Source: Symsagittifera roscoffensis
Lineage: Eukaryota; Xenacoelomorpha; Acoela; Convolutidae
Direction: 5' to 3'
NCBI RefSeq assembly: GCF_963678635.1
Contig: NC_087064.1
Location: 14,563,802-14,627,801 of the forward strand
DNA: 64,000 bases
In this document: piece by piece, positions 43,153 through 54,974 of the stretch
Layout of the letters: every line of letters starts with the position of its first letter
Numbering within the stretch: the stretch's first letter is position 1
Notes under the pieces: model-generated
Seen by the model: only the letters and a program-made list of their open reading frames with translations
Told to the model about the DNA's origin: nothing
Database searches by the model: none
Program-made: the position numbers and the translations under genes

Positions 43153-45589
43153 TTATTACTTTCATAAAAGGCTTTACGCCAAAAAATTTTGCACTGCAAG
43201 AAAACTTTCAGCGCATGCAACAGTGAAACTTGAAACAGAAAGTATTCCCTTCGTGAATTTTTTATAAACACAAATACTTTGTTGTTCTCAAAGTAAGAAG
43301 CATAGAAGCTAGAAACTAAGGTTAAATTTATTTTAAGTTTTACTGCTTATAGGAGGATTGCTATCATGATCGGCTGGTTAATAATAACATGTTAAATTGG
43401 TCGGAAAAAATACTCGCATCATGTTATCTCCGTGAAAAATCCGACTTGTTTTTAACGTCTATAAATTGTTTTTTGATTTTAAAAACCTCAATAATTTTTT
43501 AAGAACTTGAATTAAGTTGTAATTTTATCGTGTTTTTAGCGTCTTGGAAGCTATTAATTGGGCCATACAGTTTACTTCAACTCAAGTTGACACTAGTTTT
43601 GACCTGGATTAAATGACCTTGCACGATGATTTGACAGCGCTCTGGTTTTCTCTAAATGGACAAAACTATCGATTTGTGAATTTTTACAGCTGTGAGAAAA
43701 AAGATCACAGGTGAAAGATTGAGACAACGTTTCAGCTGTGTACGTCAAAATTTTAGGATGGTACAAAAAACCTTGTCAAAAGAAACTAGTTTAAAGTATA
43801 GTTTAGGAGGAAGCAAAAAATCGCACAGAACACAAACATGTTGTCAATTTCTTCAAAAGTCGGAAGAAACATAAGCAGTTTAATGTTCATTGTTTCGGAA
43901 AATAATGACTCATTTCACTATACTTTTGCGACAATAAAACGTTTTTTGCGAACATAATTATAGTTGAAACGACCTTTCAAAGAAATTAAAATTTATCCTC
44001 AAACAGCATCTGTTCGTTACATCTAATTTTTATTACGGTTACAAAGCAAACAAATTTTAAGTTTCTTCCCCTTACGAGGCCAAAAAATAGATTTCAGTCA
44101 TTAACACAACTGGCTAATAACTGCTTGTCAAACCAAATATATTGCTTGTCAAACCAAAAAAAAACCAAGTGTTTTAATTGCATTTATTGCTTCTGATATA
44201 ATTATTGACAATTAAATGACAAACTGTTCAACGTAATACACTTGACGAAAAAAAGTTTGATATTAAAACTTTTTTAAAAAATCGTTCCAGGCATGAAATG
44301 TCGAAAACAAAATGACCTCCCAACGCAACAGTCACATCACAAAGTTTGACTCAATTTAGTTTGCAGCACTATCTGAACCGGATGATTAAGCTTACCACAC
44401 TATGCAGCTAAATTGAAATGGAATTTTTAAAAATAATTAATACCAATTTGTTCTATTTGAAAATATTCCTGTCCTCATGATTGTAGGAAAAAATGGAAAC
44501 AGCTAAATTAATTTTATAGACAAAAAAATTAATGGCATTCAAATTGTTAATAAACACTTCAGCGATTAGAGGACAATTTTTTTTTAAAATAATCAAACGA
44601 AAAGAATAAATTCGTTCTTTTTTTTAAAAAGTAGGATCTAAAAGTCTGATAAAATAAATATAAAATGCAAAAAATTATCCAAATTATCATCTTTTTCCGC
44701 AAAAATCAAAATGGAAAAACTTTGTTTCATGTAAAATGTCAGCAGTTGTCATTTTCATGTTAAAATCAAAACGATTATTGTAGCAGCAAGGAAGCTACCT
44801 CTTGTATCGACAACTAATTTTTTCCAGGTTCGTTGTTCTTAAAACGGGGAGTGTTTTTAGTTCGTTTGTATTAGGTTGATGAACTAGTATGCACAAAGAA
44901 AGACTGCTCCTACCGAAAAAATTTTTGATATGAATAGCTGGACCTTTTTCACCTTTTGAAAATCATTCCATTTCATAGCCTTTTTTGAAAAAAAAACCAA
45001 ACAAGAAAACTTTTCACGTATAAAATTTGCAAAACTTTGATTAATCGGACTAATAATCGGAGAGATGTTTCTAAAAAAAATTGTTTTCGCTCAAATCAAA
45101 AACCATCTTTCAAAGAGAACACTTTTTCGGGTTTGATTTACTTCTCAAACCCAGTAAAATTTGCATTTGATATTCAAATGAGAAACTGGGATGGCGGTGT
45201 GATCAAAACGAATCTCGCAACTTTATATCAATGGCGCTAAAATCAGAAAGATCATTGTTCTAGCCAGAGTGCTACTTCTTGTATCGACATCTGATTTTTA
45301 ACTTTTTGATCTTTTTTTTTCAGCTTGATGAAGCAGTGGGATAAAAAATTTGCTCGTCTGATTGTGAAGCCTTGTAGATTTGGATCGCCGTATAATGTGG
45401 TTATTTCATTTCGTTATGACGTTTAATCTTATAGTTTGAAGGTAAGAAATCCCGCAGGCAATGTTATGATGGCAATGATAAATGTTACGTCTACCAACGC
45501 ATAATTTGCATGACATAGCTTGATTCTTTTCATTTGGAAGCAATTTTAATTAGAATTTTATTCTGCTTAAAAAATGTACAAAACAATGA
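43153..45589. other. No gene recognised; weak local duplication
   Basis: AT-rich sequence without supportable coding frames. Two related ~50-bp segments end in GCTACCTCTTGTATCGACA (44775-44826) and GCTACTTCTTGTATCGACA (45252-45303). TGCTTGTCAAACCAAA occurs twice near 44121-44160. Confidence 0.45.
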
Positions 45590-46016
45590 ATGAAATTTTT
45601 TTAAATTTGAGATTTTTTATTTAAAAAATCAGCCCCCACACGCCATCTAAAGCACAAAGTGATAAATTTCGCTCTGCTATTGAATCAATTACGGTAAACA
45701 AGCCTTCTTCAACCAATTTTGAACGATATCTAAGACGGAAATAAATCTCCGCTTACGCGTTCATAGCGCGAAATACATCGCGCGTTAATTGTCCCAAAAT
45801 GGCTAAAAGGGCAATCTTTAAACCCATAATTTTACGAAAAGTGATCACAGGTGAAATATCTTTTCAAATTTTAAATCAAGACAACAATACCTTTTGAATG
45901 ATGTAACAAAAAATCCGACAAATATGGTTAATTAAAAAGTCGAAATTTGTCTGAAGAAAAAAATCACCCGAGCACAAATAATCCGTTACTTTCGTTAGAA
46001 AGTTCGGAAAAAAACG
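45590..46016 (-). mobile_element. Helentron-like element, reverse orientation, 3' truncated
   Basis: Reverse complement of the family from the 5' tip (CGAACTTTCTAACGAAAGTAACGGA on the minus strand, at ~46013) through AACGCGCGATGTATTTCGCGC to GGCGTGTGGGGGC near 45630. The 3' module is missing. Confidence 0.85.
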
Positions 46017-48169
46017 CGATAATCGGCTGCTGTTCAAGTATTTCAGAAGGAGCCAATCAAGATGTCTTTGCAACTTCCTAATGATCAAAAAACATTCTCA
46101 GTTAATTTGTCTATGGATTCCGAAAGTGTAATCAGGTTTTTTTTGTTGAATAGCCTGGTTGCGAATCACAAAAGATAGCCTTTGGCCTCGTAATGGGCAA
46201 CAAAACCAGTAGTCTGCGCAAACTATTTGAATTGAAACAATTTGTTTCGGATCAATTTTTCCAGCACCGACTTTTTTTTCAAAATTAGAAAAATTTCACG
46301 GATGAAAAAAGAAACCCAATTCATGCGTTCCTTGAACAGGCCAAAATGACTAATTCTATCATCTTTGTTACATGGTTAAAATTCAATTTTTCAGACCTTC
46401 TAGCAAATATAGGTACAGTGTTGATATAATTTAACTGGACAAACCGAACAATGCATTTTTAAGCGCAATTTTCTCAATTAGGGTCAAAATAGACAAAAAA
46501 AAGAGAACAAAAGTTGGTTAGAACCTGACCAGAATTAATAAAGGGCATTTTTTTCCGAATTTTTCTATCAAAACTGTACCCAAGAAAAAGTTTATTTTGG
46601 CTTTTTAATTAATCAATTAGTGCGCTGAAACTACCGAAAACATGCATAAGAGAAAATATTTCTGCTAAATAGCAAAATAAAAGTCACCTTTACTATAAAA
46701 AACTCAAAATTTTTTTTAAAAACAGACTTTCCACATTTTGCTTAAAGTTTTGGATATTTTACCTCTGTAAGGTTTTGTTGGACGGTGTGAGAGGTTTCTT
46801 TTGGTATAATTTTGTTATTATAGGTATTTTCAGTGTAATTTCAGATTAATTAAAAAAATTTCTAACTTACTTGTTTTGTGGGTGATAATTTTAAAAAAAA
46901 GAATTTTTCTCTCTTCGCTTTTGAGAAAAACACTTTTAAAATTTCAATTTTTGTTCGTATTGTCCCGATAATTCTAATCAGCACTGTATCTCAAATTTTG
47001 TTTGAAAGCTTTCAGTAGTGATCCGGACCCAGGTGAGTGATTTTCAAAAAGTCTCTTTGTTTTTTGAGAATATCTTTTGAACTCTTATTATTCATATTCT
47101 GCGATTATGTTCAACCTCGAAATTTTACATTAAGCTCAATTTTTATGCTTTCTAAAATTTTTGAATCATGACATTGCTATCATTATTTAGACTAATTTTT
47201 AAAGTGTCTCAGTCAATTTCATCAAAACAAAAGCTTGATGAAGCAAAAGCAAAAAAAACTTTGAGTTTTTGATTTGCTGTTAAGCCCAGAAAGCCTTATC
47301 AAGTACTAAAAGTAATGATTTTGGTGATCTTGTAGGGAATAAATGGTATTAATTAGCGTGCATTAATCATTTTGGCATAATTTTGAAAAAAGATTAGACC
47401 ACAGCGTTGTTTTATCATCTTGAATTAAACATCATTACAAAACTTTCATGAAAAAACAAATGTAAGTCCCATTAGGTCAACACCGTTATTGTACGCTTAA
47501 AAACTTCATTATAAACAAAAAATGGATTAATTTTTTGAAATAACTTTACAAAAGTGGAGATTTTTTAGTTTTCAAATTCTGGGCGTCATTATTTTACCTG
47601 GGGTATTGAAAAACTCCATTGATACCTTTTAGCTTGATCGCCGAAACGAGTCCTGAAAAAATCTCACTAACAAAGATTGCCTTTGTTTGGAAACGCTGTA
47701 CTTTTTGCTAAAATCTATTAAAAAAATCTATAGAGCACAAGTTTTGCAGAAAAAACTGAATGAGCTCGAGGTAACCTGTGATTTTTCCTCAATCACGTCA
47801 CCTTCAAGTTCATACGTCATCTTCAAGTTCATTGAATGAAGTTTGATATAAAATTCAATAAAAAGAACTGATCCGACTTTACTATCACTTTTTCAGGTGA
47901 TTAAGGCAGGCTACTATTGTTTTATCACGTTCATAAAAATTTATGACCGTTGATCCTTACCCAAGTGTCTAGGTTTATAGGGAGGAGAAGCGCGCAACGA
48001 AAAGTTAATTTAGCGGAGGATTTGAGGGACAAGCACGCGTCAAAAATGCAATGTTTGGTCAAGACTTTTCAAAAACCTCTCATAACCTTTGGCTTGACTT
48101 TTTAACAAATTTTCATATGCACACAAAACTGTGCGTGGGGTGTTTTTTGTACCTCATTTTGAATTACCT
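46017..48169. other. No gene recognised
   Basis: AT-rich sequence with frequent poly-A/T tracts. I see neither transposon termini nor splice-bounded frames of useful length. Confidence 0.45.
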
Positions 48170-48620
48170 TGCAGAATGCCCCCCCCCCCGACCCACCTAT
48201 GGTATCTACTAAAGAATCTCCATCGTTATAAAAAAATAAGGAGGGTATTCTCATGATGGAGGGACCAAATGATGAAACACTTTTAGCCACTTAGATTCTT
48301 TAGAAGCCAATAAGATTCGTTCTAAATAACTTTTGCTCAAAATCGAAGTCAGCAACTCGTGCAGATAAACAATATTTTTTCTTTTTTAAAATCGGTACTA
48401 AGTTTTTTCGAATACCCAATTTCGATTTCGCAATATTTGAAATTTCAATTACATGTTTACTTTCTAATCGTTCAATAATAGTTTGACATATCAAGATTTA
48501 TTCGCTTTCTTTGAGATTTTTGCGATTTTTGTTAGGTTTTTGAAATCTCAGTTCTGATTGGCTGAAAAAAAACTGAAAATAAACACTCAACATCTGGTTT
48601 CTCCGTCACGAGGAACTTCA
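48170..48620 (+). repeat. Unclassified dispersed repeat (TCATGATGGAGGGACC), copy 1
   Basis: Collinear with 55470-55950. Shared blocks are TTCTCATGATGGAGGGACC.AATG, GCTTTCTTTGAGATTTTTG-like sequence, and TTCTGATTGGCTGA followed by an A/T-rich stretch and a GAGGAA motif. No termini or ORF recognised. Confidence 0.65.
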
Positions 48621-49284
48621 CCCATAAATAGAGTAAATTACCACTAAAGCTTTGCATTTAGAATTTTTTGCGTTCTGATTGGTCGAAAATTCGACTAATT
48701 TGATCTACATAATAATCTCTCCACCTTTTCTGAAGATTGCTAAGTAGAGGGCATTTTAATTTTCTTAGAGAAAGTTTATTGGGAAAATTATGGCATCAAT
48801 AAGAAATCCTCTTGGATTTGATTAAGACTTTAAAAAAAGTTCAAAATGCATGTCGGGAAAAGTTGTTCTCTTCTTTTTTCGATTTTTAAATCAAAGCTAG
48901 CAAAGTTTAATTATAATAATTTAATTTTTGTTGAAATACTACTTCTAGCGCATGTAAACATCCAAATTCCTACCCTCTCACCATGACCAAGTGAACTTTC
49001 TCCACCCCCAACCAAAGAAAGGACAAACTTTATAACCTTTTTTTATAAACTTATTTTTTCAGATCAATCGCAATTTTTTTTAGATCAATCGGAACAAGTT
49101 CTTTGCTGTTATACGGCCCAAAAAGTATTTTTGATACCATTTTCAAAATTTGATCATAAAGCTCGAATCTGATTGGTTTGAATTAATGCCAGCGAAAAAA
49201 ATCTAAGCATGTTCAATGAAAACAGAAGCTTAATTATTAGTTTGATATTTTGGGTCGTATGACAGAAAAGACCCAAAAATAGTG

Positions 49285-49677
49285 TTGCCCTGGGCTGATA
49301 ATTTTAGGAAGTTATTTCAGCTATGATCAATTTTCATTAAAGTATGAGGGTTGAAAAATTGCCAATTTAACCAATTTGGGCAATTAACACGCAATCATTT
49401 CTCGCTATTAACGAGTAAGCGAAGATTACTTTCCGTCTAGAAATCGTTCCGAAATGAATTGAGACATGCTACTCTATCTATGTAAAAATTTAACTCGATC
49501 TTTTACTGAGCCTTTTACATAGCGTGTAGGGGGATCATTTTCGTAAAAAAAAATCTGAAAACATTAAAAAATTTCAAAATTTTTTTTGAAAGATTCATCG
49601 ATGTTTTCTAAAGCGAACACTATTCCAAAGGGAAGACGAAATTTTCTAAGCATATCTCTGATACGAGCTGTCTTGTT
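49285..49677 (+). mobile_element. Helentron-like element, 5' truncated
   Basis: Core from GTTGCCCTGGGCTGA through TTAACACGCAATCATTTCTCGC and TAGCGTGTAGGGGG to the tip CTGATACGAGCTGTCTTGTT at 49677. The 5' module is not recognisable. Confidence 0.78.
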
Positions 49678-50043
49678 TCTATTTCTCTCAAAGTTACTGC
49701 ATTAAGATAAGATAAAATTCGCATCATTCGAAAGCTTACCAAAAAGCGAACTAACAAAGTGAACTGTATCACCATTAATTCAATTTAGTTGGGGGAGAGG
49801 GAGGAGGTGTGTGGGGATTTTTCACATGGTTCAGCAGCTATCTTGTTTTTTGTTGGGTTTTGTTTTTATGGATCTCTTCAAGTGCCCCCCCTAGGGTAAT
49901 TAGAACGAATCTGCCCCCTCCCTGTAAAGAACTATACATCAAAAGTTTAGCACCAAGTAATTGCAAAAAAGGGTGAAATAGTTGAATATATCCGTTTTTG
50001 TTATGACAGTATTACATTCTCCGAAAACGAACCATGGTTATTT

Positions 50044-50545
50044 ATTGCCGACTTTGGAAGAAAAGGGAATTTTTATGCTTGGGAAGTTTTTTTTGTTCAG
50101 TCAATTTTCGACTAGCGTAACAATAGTTTTTAACAAACATTTTTTTTTACACCATTGAAGCCTTCGACTACCTAAATTGAAGTTTAAAAAGATATTTTGC
50201 CTTCAATCATTTTTTGCAAACATTTGGGAGTTTGAAATTTGTCAATTTGGCCATGCTCTGGACTAATTTATGCGCACTTTGAAGATTTTATCCATAATTT
50301 TGAAAGCGTAACGCAAATCATTTATGTCTGGCGATTCATCCTGCACAAAAAAACCGTTCCAAATTGAAATGAGGCTAGCTAATTGGTCATATTAATTTCG
50401 AAGACCAAAAATTTTACACTTGATCTTTGATATGGTCCAAAATTGATTGTTTTTTAATATTTTCGTTTCCCAAAAACAATTTGATATGGGTAAAGGGACA
50501 GTCGGAACAGTCATGGCCTTGCCCTGATTCCCGAGCAGTCTTGTT
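50044..50545 (+). mobile_element. Helentron-like element, first of a head-to-tail pair
   Basis: Diverged subfamily: TTGCCGACTTTGGAAG start, a core with ACTAATTTATGCGCACTTTG (also at 20130) and CACTTGATCTTTGATATGG instead of the GTGTGGGG block. It has an intact 3' module: AGTCGGAACAGTCATGGCC, TTGCCCTGATTCCCGAGCAG, TCTTGTT. Confidence 0.83.
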
Positions 50546-51094
50546 GTTAGAAACGAAAGTAACGGAATATTTGTGCTAGGGGTGTTTTTTTTTCAGACAA
50601 ATTTCGACTTTTTAACTAGACGTTTTTGACGGACTTTTTGGATCTTGTAAAGTATTCCCCTCCTGTGGTACTTTGTAACGCATCTCCCGCCCCTATGAAG
50701 AAAGAATGGAACGGTTAAGCATGTACGAATTCTGTACCTTGTTAAGTATTTCCTCTGCAATAGGGGGGAAATAGTTAACATGATCCGACTTTTTTTATAT
50801 CAGTCGCGCTATAAACGCGTAAGAGGAGATTTAATCCGTCTTGGAAATCGTTCCAAGTTGGTTTAAGGAATCTTATTTGCCATAATTGTTTTGTTACTAG
50901 GAGCTAAATCTATCATTTTTACTTTATATGGCGTGTGGGGGTATGATTTTCAAAAAAAATCTATTTTAAAATAAAAAATTTTTCATTGTATTTTTTTTAC
51001 ATTTATTTTTTAAATTTTTTTACTGCTCCATAGACCTTAAAAGGCAGTCCGAACATTCAGGGCCTCGCCCTGGTACGAGACGAGCAGTCTTGTT
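50546..51094 (+). mobile_element. Helentron-like element, second of a head-to-tail pair
   Basis: Follows the upstream copy without a gap: GTTAGAAACGAAAGTAACGG, family core, and 3' module AGTCCGAACATTCAGGGCC, GCCCTGGTACGAGACGAGCAG, TCTTGTT. About 130 bp of the 5' core (50650-50785) are replaced by unrelated C- and G-rich sequence. Confidence 0.85.
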
Positions 51095-51278
51095 TACTTT
51101 ATAGGCATGATATATTATAAACATGCATATGCATCATAACACCGTTGTGCTGTTGTTCATAAATCAAGCGAAAGAGAAGAGACACTCGACGAAAGTATTA
51201 TCGAGTCTGATTTTATCATGATATATTCTCTTTGTTCCACAACAAAAAGCTGCTTTGTACTTTTCTCGTAGTTTTCAC

Positions 51279-51357
51279 CTGATGAGAGGCTAGTTGAGAA
51301 TTCGACCAATCCAATCACCAGAAGCACCCATAAGTGACCCACTTGGCACGTTGTTGA
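51279..51357 (-). CDS. Possible small exon with hydrophobic segment
   Basis: A minus-strand frame with CQVGHLWVLLVIGLVEFSTS is followed by a donor-like TCATCAG/GTGAAA at 51278. It could be a signal peptide or membrane segment, but there is no in-frame ATG and only a vague acceptor. Its phase would fit the candidate exon at 41553, which is weak evidence. Confidence 0.15.
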
Positions 51358-51629
51358 ATTAGCATAGACTGCTATTTCACACCTTTGATTTATTGCTTAA
51401 AATCTACACTTGTGCATGGTGGTTGCACCTGTACGCACATAAGACTTGTGAGTAGAAATTTCAATCAAACTAAATCAAAAATGCATTAGCTTTGTTTTCT
51501 AATTTTAATGTTACTACTTATACTTAGTATGATAAATCTACGTGTCTGTACAATTTAGAGAGCAGTATATCATAGAATAAAATCCAGATGTCTTAATTGT
51601 AAATTTCTGACTGAGCAGCTCTCAATTTT

Positions 51630-52086
51630 GGGTCTAGGACAACAAGCCGACGGGACTTCAAGCCGAAGGGACTTCAGGCCGAAAATTAAACTTTACAAGC
51701 ACCTCAAATCAATATTTTTTCATCTGTACAACGTTGCTTTTCAAAATCTTACGCTAGTTTAGTCCATAATAAGCGTTATTTATGACAATGAATCACTTAG
51801 GATTGACATCCATTAATAATATCAGCCGGTTTTTGAAATGCATAAATTATAAACAAGAAATTTGCCTTTAGCCGTGTTTTATTTTTCAACTTTCCTAAAC
51901 ATCATTTGGAGGTTTAAATTTTATGAAAACGCTGATAAATACCGACTAAAGATCATGAAAATGAGAAAATCTTCAGAAAAGTGTTCAAATTAATCTTATT
52001 TCATGACTTAATGAGAAAATTTTCGGCTTGAAGTCCCTAATTTTACGATTCGGCTTGAAGTCCCGTCGGCTTGATGTCCGGCACCC
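51630..52086. mobile_element. Mutator-type MITE with perfect 9-bp target duplication
   Basis: 457 bp with long terminal inverted repeats (GGGT..., then CAAGCCGACGGGACTTCAAG and further CCGA boxes), flanked by CTCAATTTT on both sides (51621-51629 and 52087-52095). A 9-bp duplication is characteristic of the Mutator superfamily. The interior is AT-rich with no ORF. Confidence 0.9.
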
Positions 52087-52610
52087 CTCAATTTTACTAT
52101 TCGAATCTTCATTGACATCCATCTTCCAAATAAATTGCCAACTGTGTTTAAAGCTACTTTAAGCTAATAAGCGCAGACCAAATTAGCGTTTGTATTTTTT
52201 TCGATTTATATCTCAGTCGGCTTCCAGAATCCCGCAGTTAACACTCAGCACTGCGAAGAGTTTCATTGTTTCTCTCATGTCGAACGTACCAATTAGCCGA
52301 AACAGTCTATCATAATGTTTTTTCTTATCTTATGGATGATTTGACTGTTTGGTACTCATGCTATTATTTATTACCACGAGTTATCGCTACACAGGACAGT
52401 TATATTATAATTTATGGTTCTCTATGCTGATTATGATGCATGACCTGTTTTGATAGTTTATTAAATGGGTCCCAAATCCTAATTGACCGATGCACATCTT
52501 AATTCAAACGTTGCAAATAATGTCATGGTTTACAAATTACAGTTGCACCCATTTTAATTAGCCCGTCCCGACTAAATACCAGAACGAATTGCAAGGCAAG
52601 ATTAACTGCG
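52087..52610. other. No gene recognised
   Basis: AT-rich spacer between two MITEs. A short minus-strand frame with MKLFAVLS near 52255 looks signal-like but has no further support. Confidence 0.4.
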
Positions 52611-52686
52611 GTTAACACCAGGGGCCGATTTAGGGGGAGGGGGGGGGGGGGGAGTGGGGCGGACGCGTCTTCTTAGGGATTCGACC

Positions 52687-53060
52687 TAGGGTTGTCATAG
52701 TTACTAGTAAGTAAAATTCGTTTACTAGTAAGTTACTAGTAAGTTACCACTTTTTTGCTAGTAAGTTACTTTTACTTACTAGTAAGTTTCAAAAACTCAG
52801 GGTTTGCTTGAAAACTACCAAGTTTAAAGACTTCATTTTACACAAACTCAAAATCCGCGAATTAATCATTATGATCAGTCTTATCAAGTATATATAAAAA
52901 CAAGTTTATCTGCTCTTTCGACTGATAATTGAGCTTCATTTCTTTCAAAAACTTCATTTTGGTTCAACTTATTAGTAATAAGCCTTATTTTACTTACTAG
53001 TAAGTTACTAGTACATTTACTAGCAACTTACTTACAGGTAAGTAAATCCGCACCACCCTA
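52687..53060. mobile_element. Second hAT-type MITE nested in the first (ACTAGTAAG family)
   Basis: 374 bp with termini TAGGGTTGTC and the inverse CACCACCCTA. It is flanked by ATTCGACC / TTTCGACC (52679-52686, 53061-53068), an 8-bp duplication of host-element sequence with one mismatch. Both subterminal regions are packed with palindromic CTTACTAGTAAG-type boxes, probable transposase binding sites. No ORF. Confidence 0.85.
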
Positions 53061-53180
53061 TTTCGACCCCCTGCCGACCCAAAGGGTCCCCCCTAGTACT
53101 ATTTTGAGATATCCATTTTTGGTGACGGGCCCTAAAAATTTTGTAAAGACGACATCGGCGCCAATATATACTAAATTTGA

Positions 53181-53205
53181 GGGGGGGGGGGGGGGGGGGG
53201 GGGGG
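53181..53205 (+). repeat. 25-base poly-G run
   Basis: Uninterrupted G25 inside the hAT-type MITE at 52619-53464. It expands a GGGGG present at the equivalent place in other copies. Strong G-quadruplex potential; length may be unreliable in assembly. Confidence 0.9.
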
Positions 53206-53914
53206 AGATTGCGCGCGCCGAAAAAACGCAATTTTTTCGGAAAAAAAATCCAAAAACTACCTAAAAACGTCTTTTTCGGCCTGTTTTTTTTTTCAAAATT
53301 TTGCCTGAGGCGCAGATATTTTTTTTGCCAAAACAGGGTCTCTGTAGTGCTTTGGGAGAGCTCGGATGATAAATTTGGTCTACCAAAAAAAAGTCGACAA
53401 AATTTTCGAATTGTTTTTTGAAAATCCGCCCCCCCCCCTCGAGAAAATCCTAGATCCGCCCCTGTTTAACACCATTCCTTAGTCGTGTTGTTTTAGATGA
53501 AAAAAGTTTACAGAAAAAAATTTACATCCAAAATACATATCGGGTTTGAGGAAAGCAACCGCCCTTGAAAGCAACAAAAATCCCGATTTAAAACTCATTA
53601 GATTTTCTTTTCTTATTGTTGAACTTATTGATACCCACTTCATATTCAAGGACTTTATTTTGCTGATAAAATCATTAAAAAGTCGTCACGGTGAAGACAA
53701 ATGGATAACCATCTCGAATCGAGGTTAGTTAGAACAATCGGAGTGGCAGCGGTTTGTGTGGCGAGAATGACAGCAAAAAAAACTTATTCGGTATCTTTTC
53801 TAAAATTCACGGAAATATTTTAGGACCATCGGTTTAGGGGAGAGGATGTTAGCTGAGTTCGAATTTTCAGCCTTTCAGAATAAAGCATTTTACATGCAGC
53901 GCTAAGTCGATTTA

Positions 53915-54787
53915 AATCAAAATATCAGGCAAAGCCCTGAATGTTCCGACTGTCCCTTAATTCATATCGAATAGGTTTTGGAAAAAAAATATTGAAAACG
54001 GTGAATTCCCATAGGTTCCAATATTCATAGCTCCCAAAATAAAAAATCAGTCACAAAATTTATCCTATTGAATTCTGATTGGTTGAAATTTGAGCCAACG
54101 AATTTATGGATGGATTGTTTACTGTTCAAGCAGCATAAACTCAAGCTGCAGAATAGTGACCGCCGCAGCCGCGCCAACGTGTTGCGAGATTGCCACTAAA
54201 GGGTAGGACTCTATACGAAAGTTAGACCCGGTTATCGCAGCCAAGCGGCGACGTGCGCATAGCGCGCCCACCGGCGACCTTAAACCGAGACCCGGCTAAT
54301 TTAGTCTTTCGACCAATTGAAAATACTTGGGAGTTCTGCGACTGCTTTTTTATTTTGGGACCTATGAATACGCACCATTGAAAACCTATAAATTTTGGAC
54401 AATATCAAAGTCAAACTTTTTAGTCGCACGAAATTAATACGACCAATTAGCTAGCCTCAATTCAAATTGGATTGATTTTGTTGTGCGGGAAACTTCGCCA
54501 CGCATATATATTTTGCGTTATGCTCTCAGCATTATGAACAAACTCTTCAAAGAGCGCATAATTTAGCCCAGATCATGGCCAATTTGGCAATTTTCAAACC
54601 CCCAGAATTGAACAAAAAATAATCGGAAGCAAAATCTCTTTTTAAGCTTGTACTCAGGAAGTCGATATCTTCAATGGGGTATAAAAATTTTTTATTGAAA
54701 ACTATTATCTCGATCGGCAAAAATTGATTGAATAAAAAAAACCACACCGAGCATAAATCTTCCGTTTTCTTCGAAAGTCGGAACAAT
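53915..54787 (-). mobile_element. Helentron-like element, reverse, interrupted by a MITE
   Basis: On the minus strand the 5' tip TTGTTCCGACTTTCGAAG is at 54787 and the 3' module (ACAGTCGGAACATTCAGGGC) at 53960-53930, with a degraded tip. The core is interrupted by the 377-bp Mutator-type MITE at 54000-54376. It belongs to the subfamily seen at 50044. Confidence 0.82.
54000..54376. mobile_element. Mutator-type MITE with perfect 9-bp target duplication
   Basis: Starts GGTGAATTCCCATAGGTTCC and ends in the inverse (GGGACCTATGAATACGCACC). It is flanked by ATTGAAAAC on both sides (53991-53999 and 54377-54385). The central part is unusually GC-rich (GTGACCGCCGCAGCCGCGCC) for this window. A second copy lies inverted at 56045-56433. 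Confidence 0.93.
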
Positions 54788-54974
54788 GAACGCTGTTTTG
54801 GACCCGGGTGTTATTAAAATACAAATTTTTTTAAGAATCTTAAAAGAATCTTGTAAGTAAATGCATTTATCTGGCAAGAATATTATCAGAATTTGAATTT
54901 TGATTTAAATTTTTTTAAGAATTTGAATTTGAATATGAATTGGGTCAATCGCGTGCGGAGAAATATTTGGTCTA

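Larger units (their letters stand above)
52619..53464 (-). mobile_element. hAT-type MITE (same family as 31664), with nested insertion
   Basis: Reverse-orientation copy with termini CAGGGGC.GATTTAGG (left) and TAGATCCGCCCCTG (right). It is flanked by GTTAACAC / TTTAACAC (52611-52618 and 53465-53472), an 8-bp target duplication with one mismatch. Interior blocks (CGAGCTCTCCCAAAGC on the minus strand, GGCGCGCG) match the other family members. It was interrupted by the element at 52687-53060 and contains a 25-base G run. Confidence 0.9.

Noticed and set aside
52160-52290. Signal-like MKLFAVLS frame on the minus strand
   Set aside because: Only about 20 codons long with no clear donor; insufficient to call an exon.
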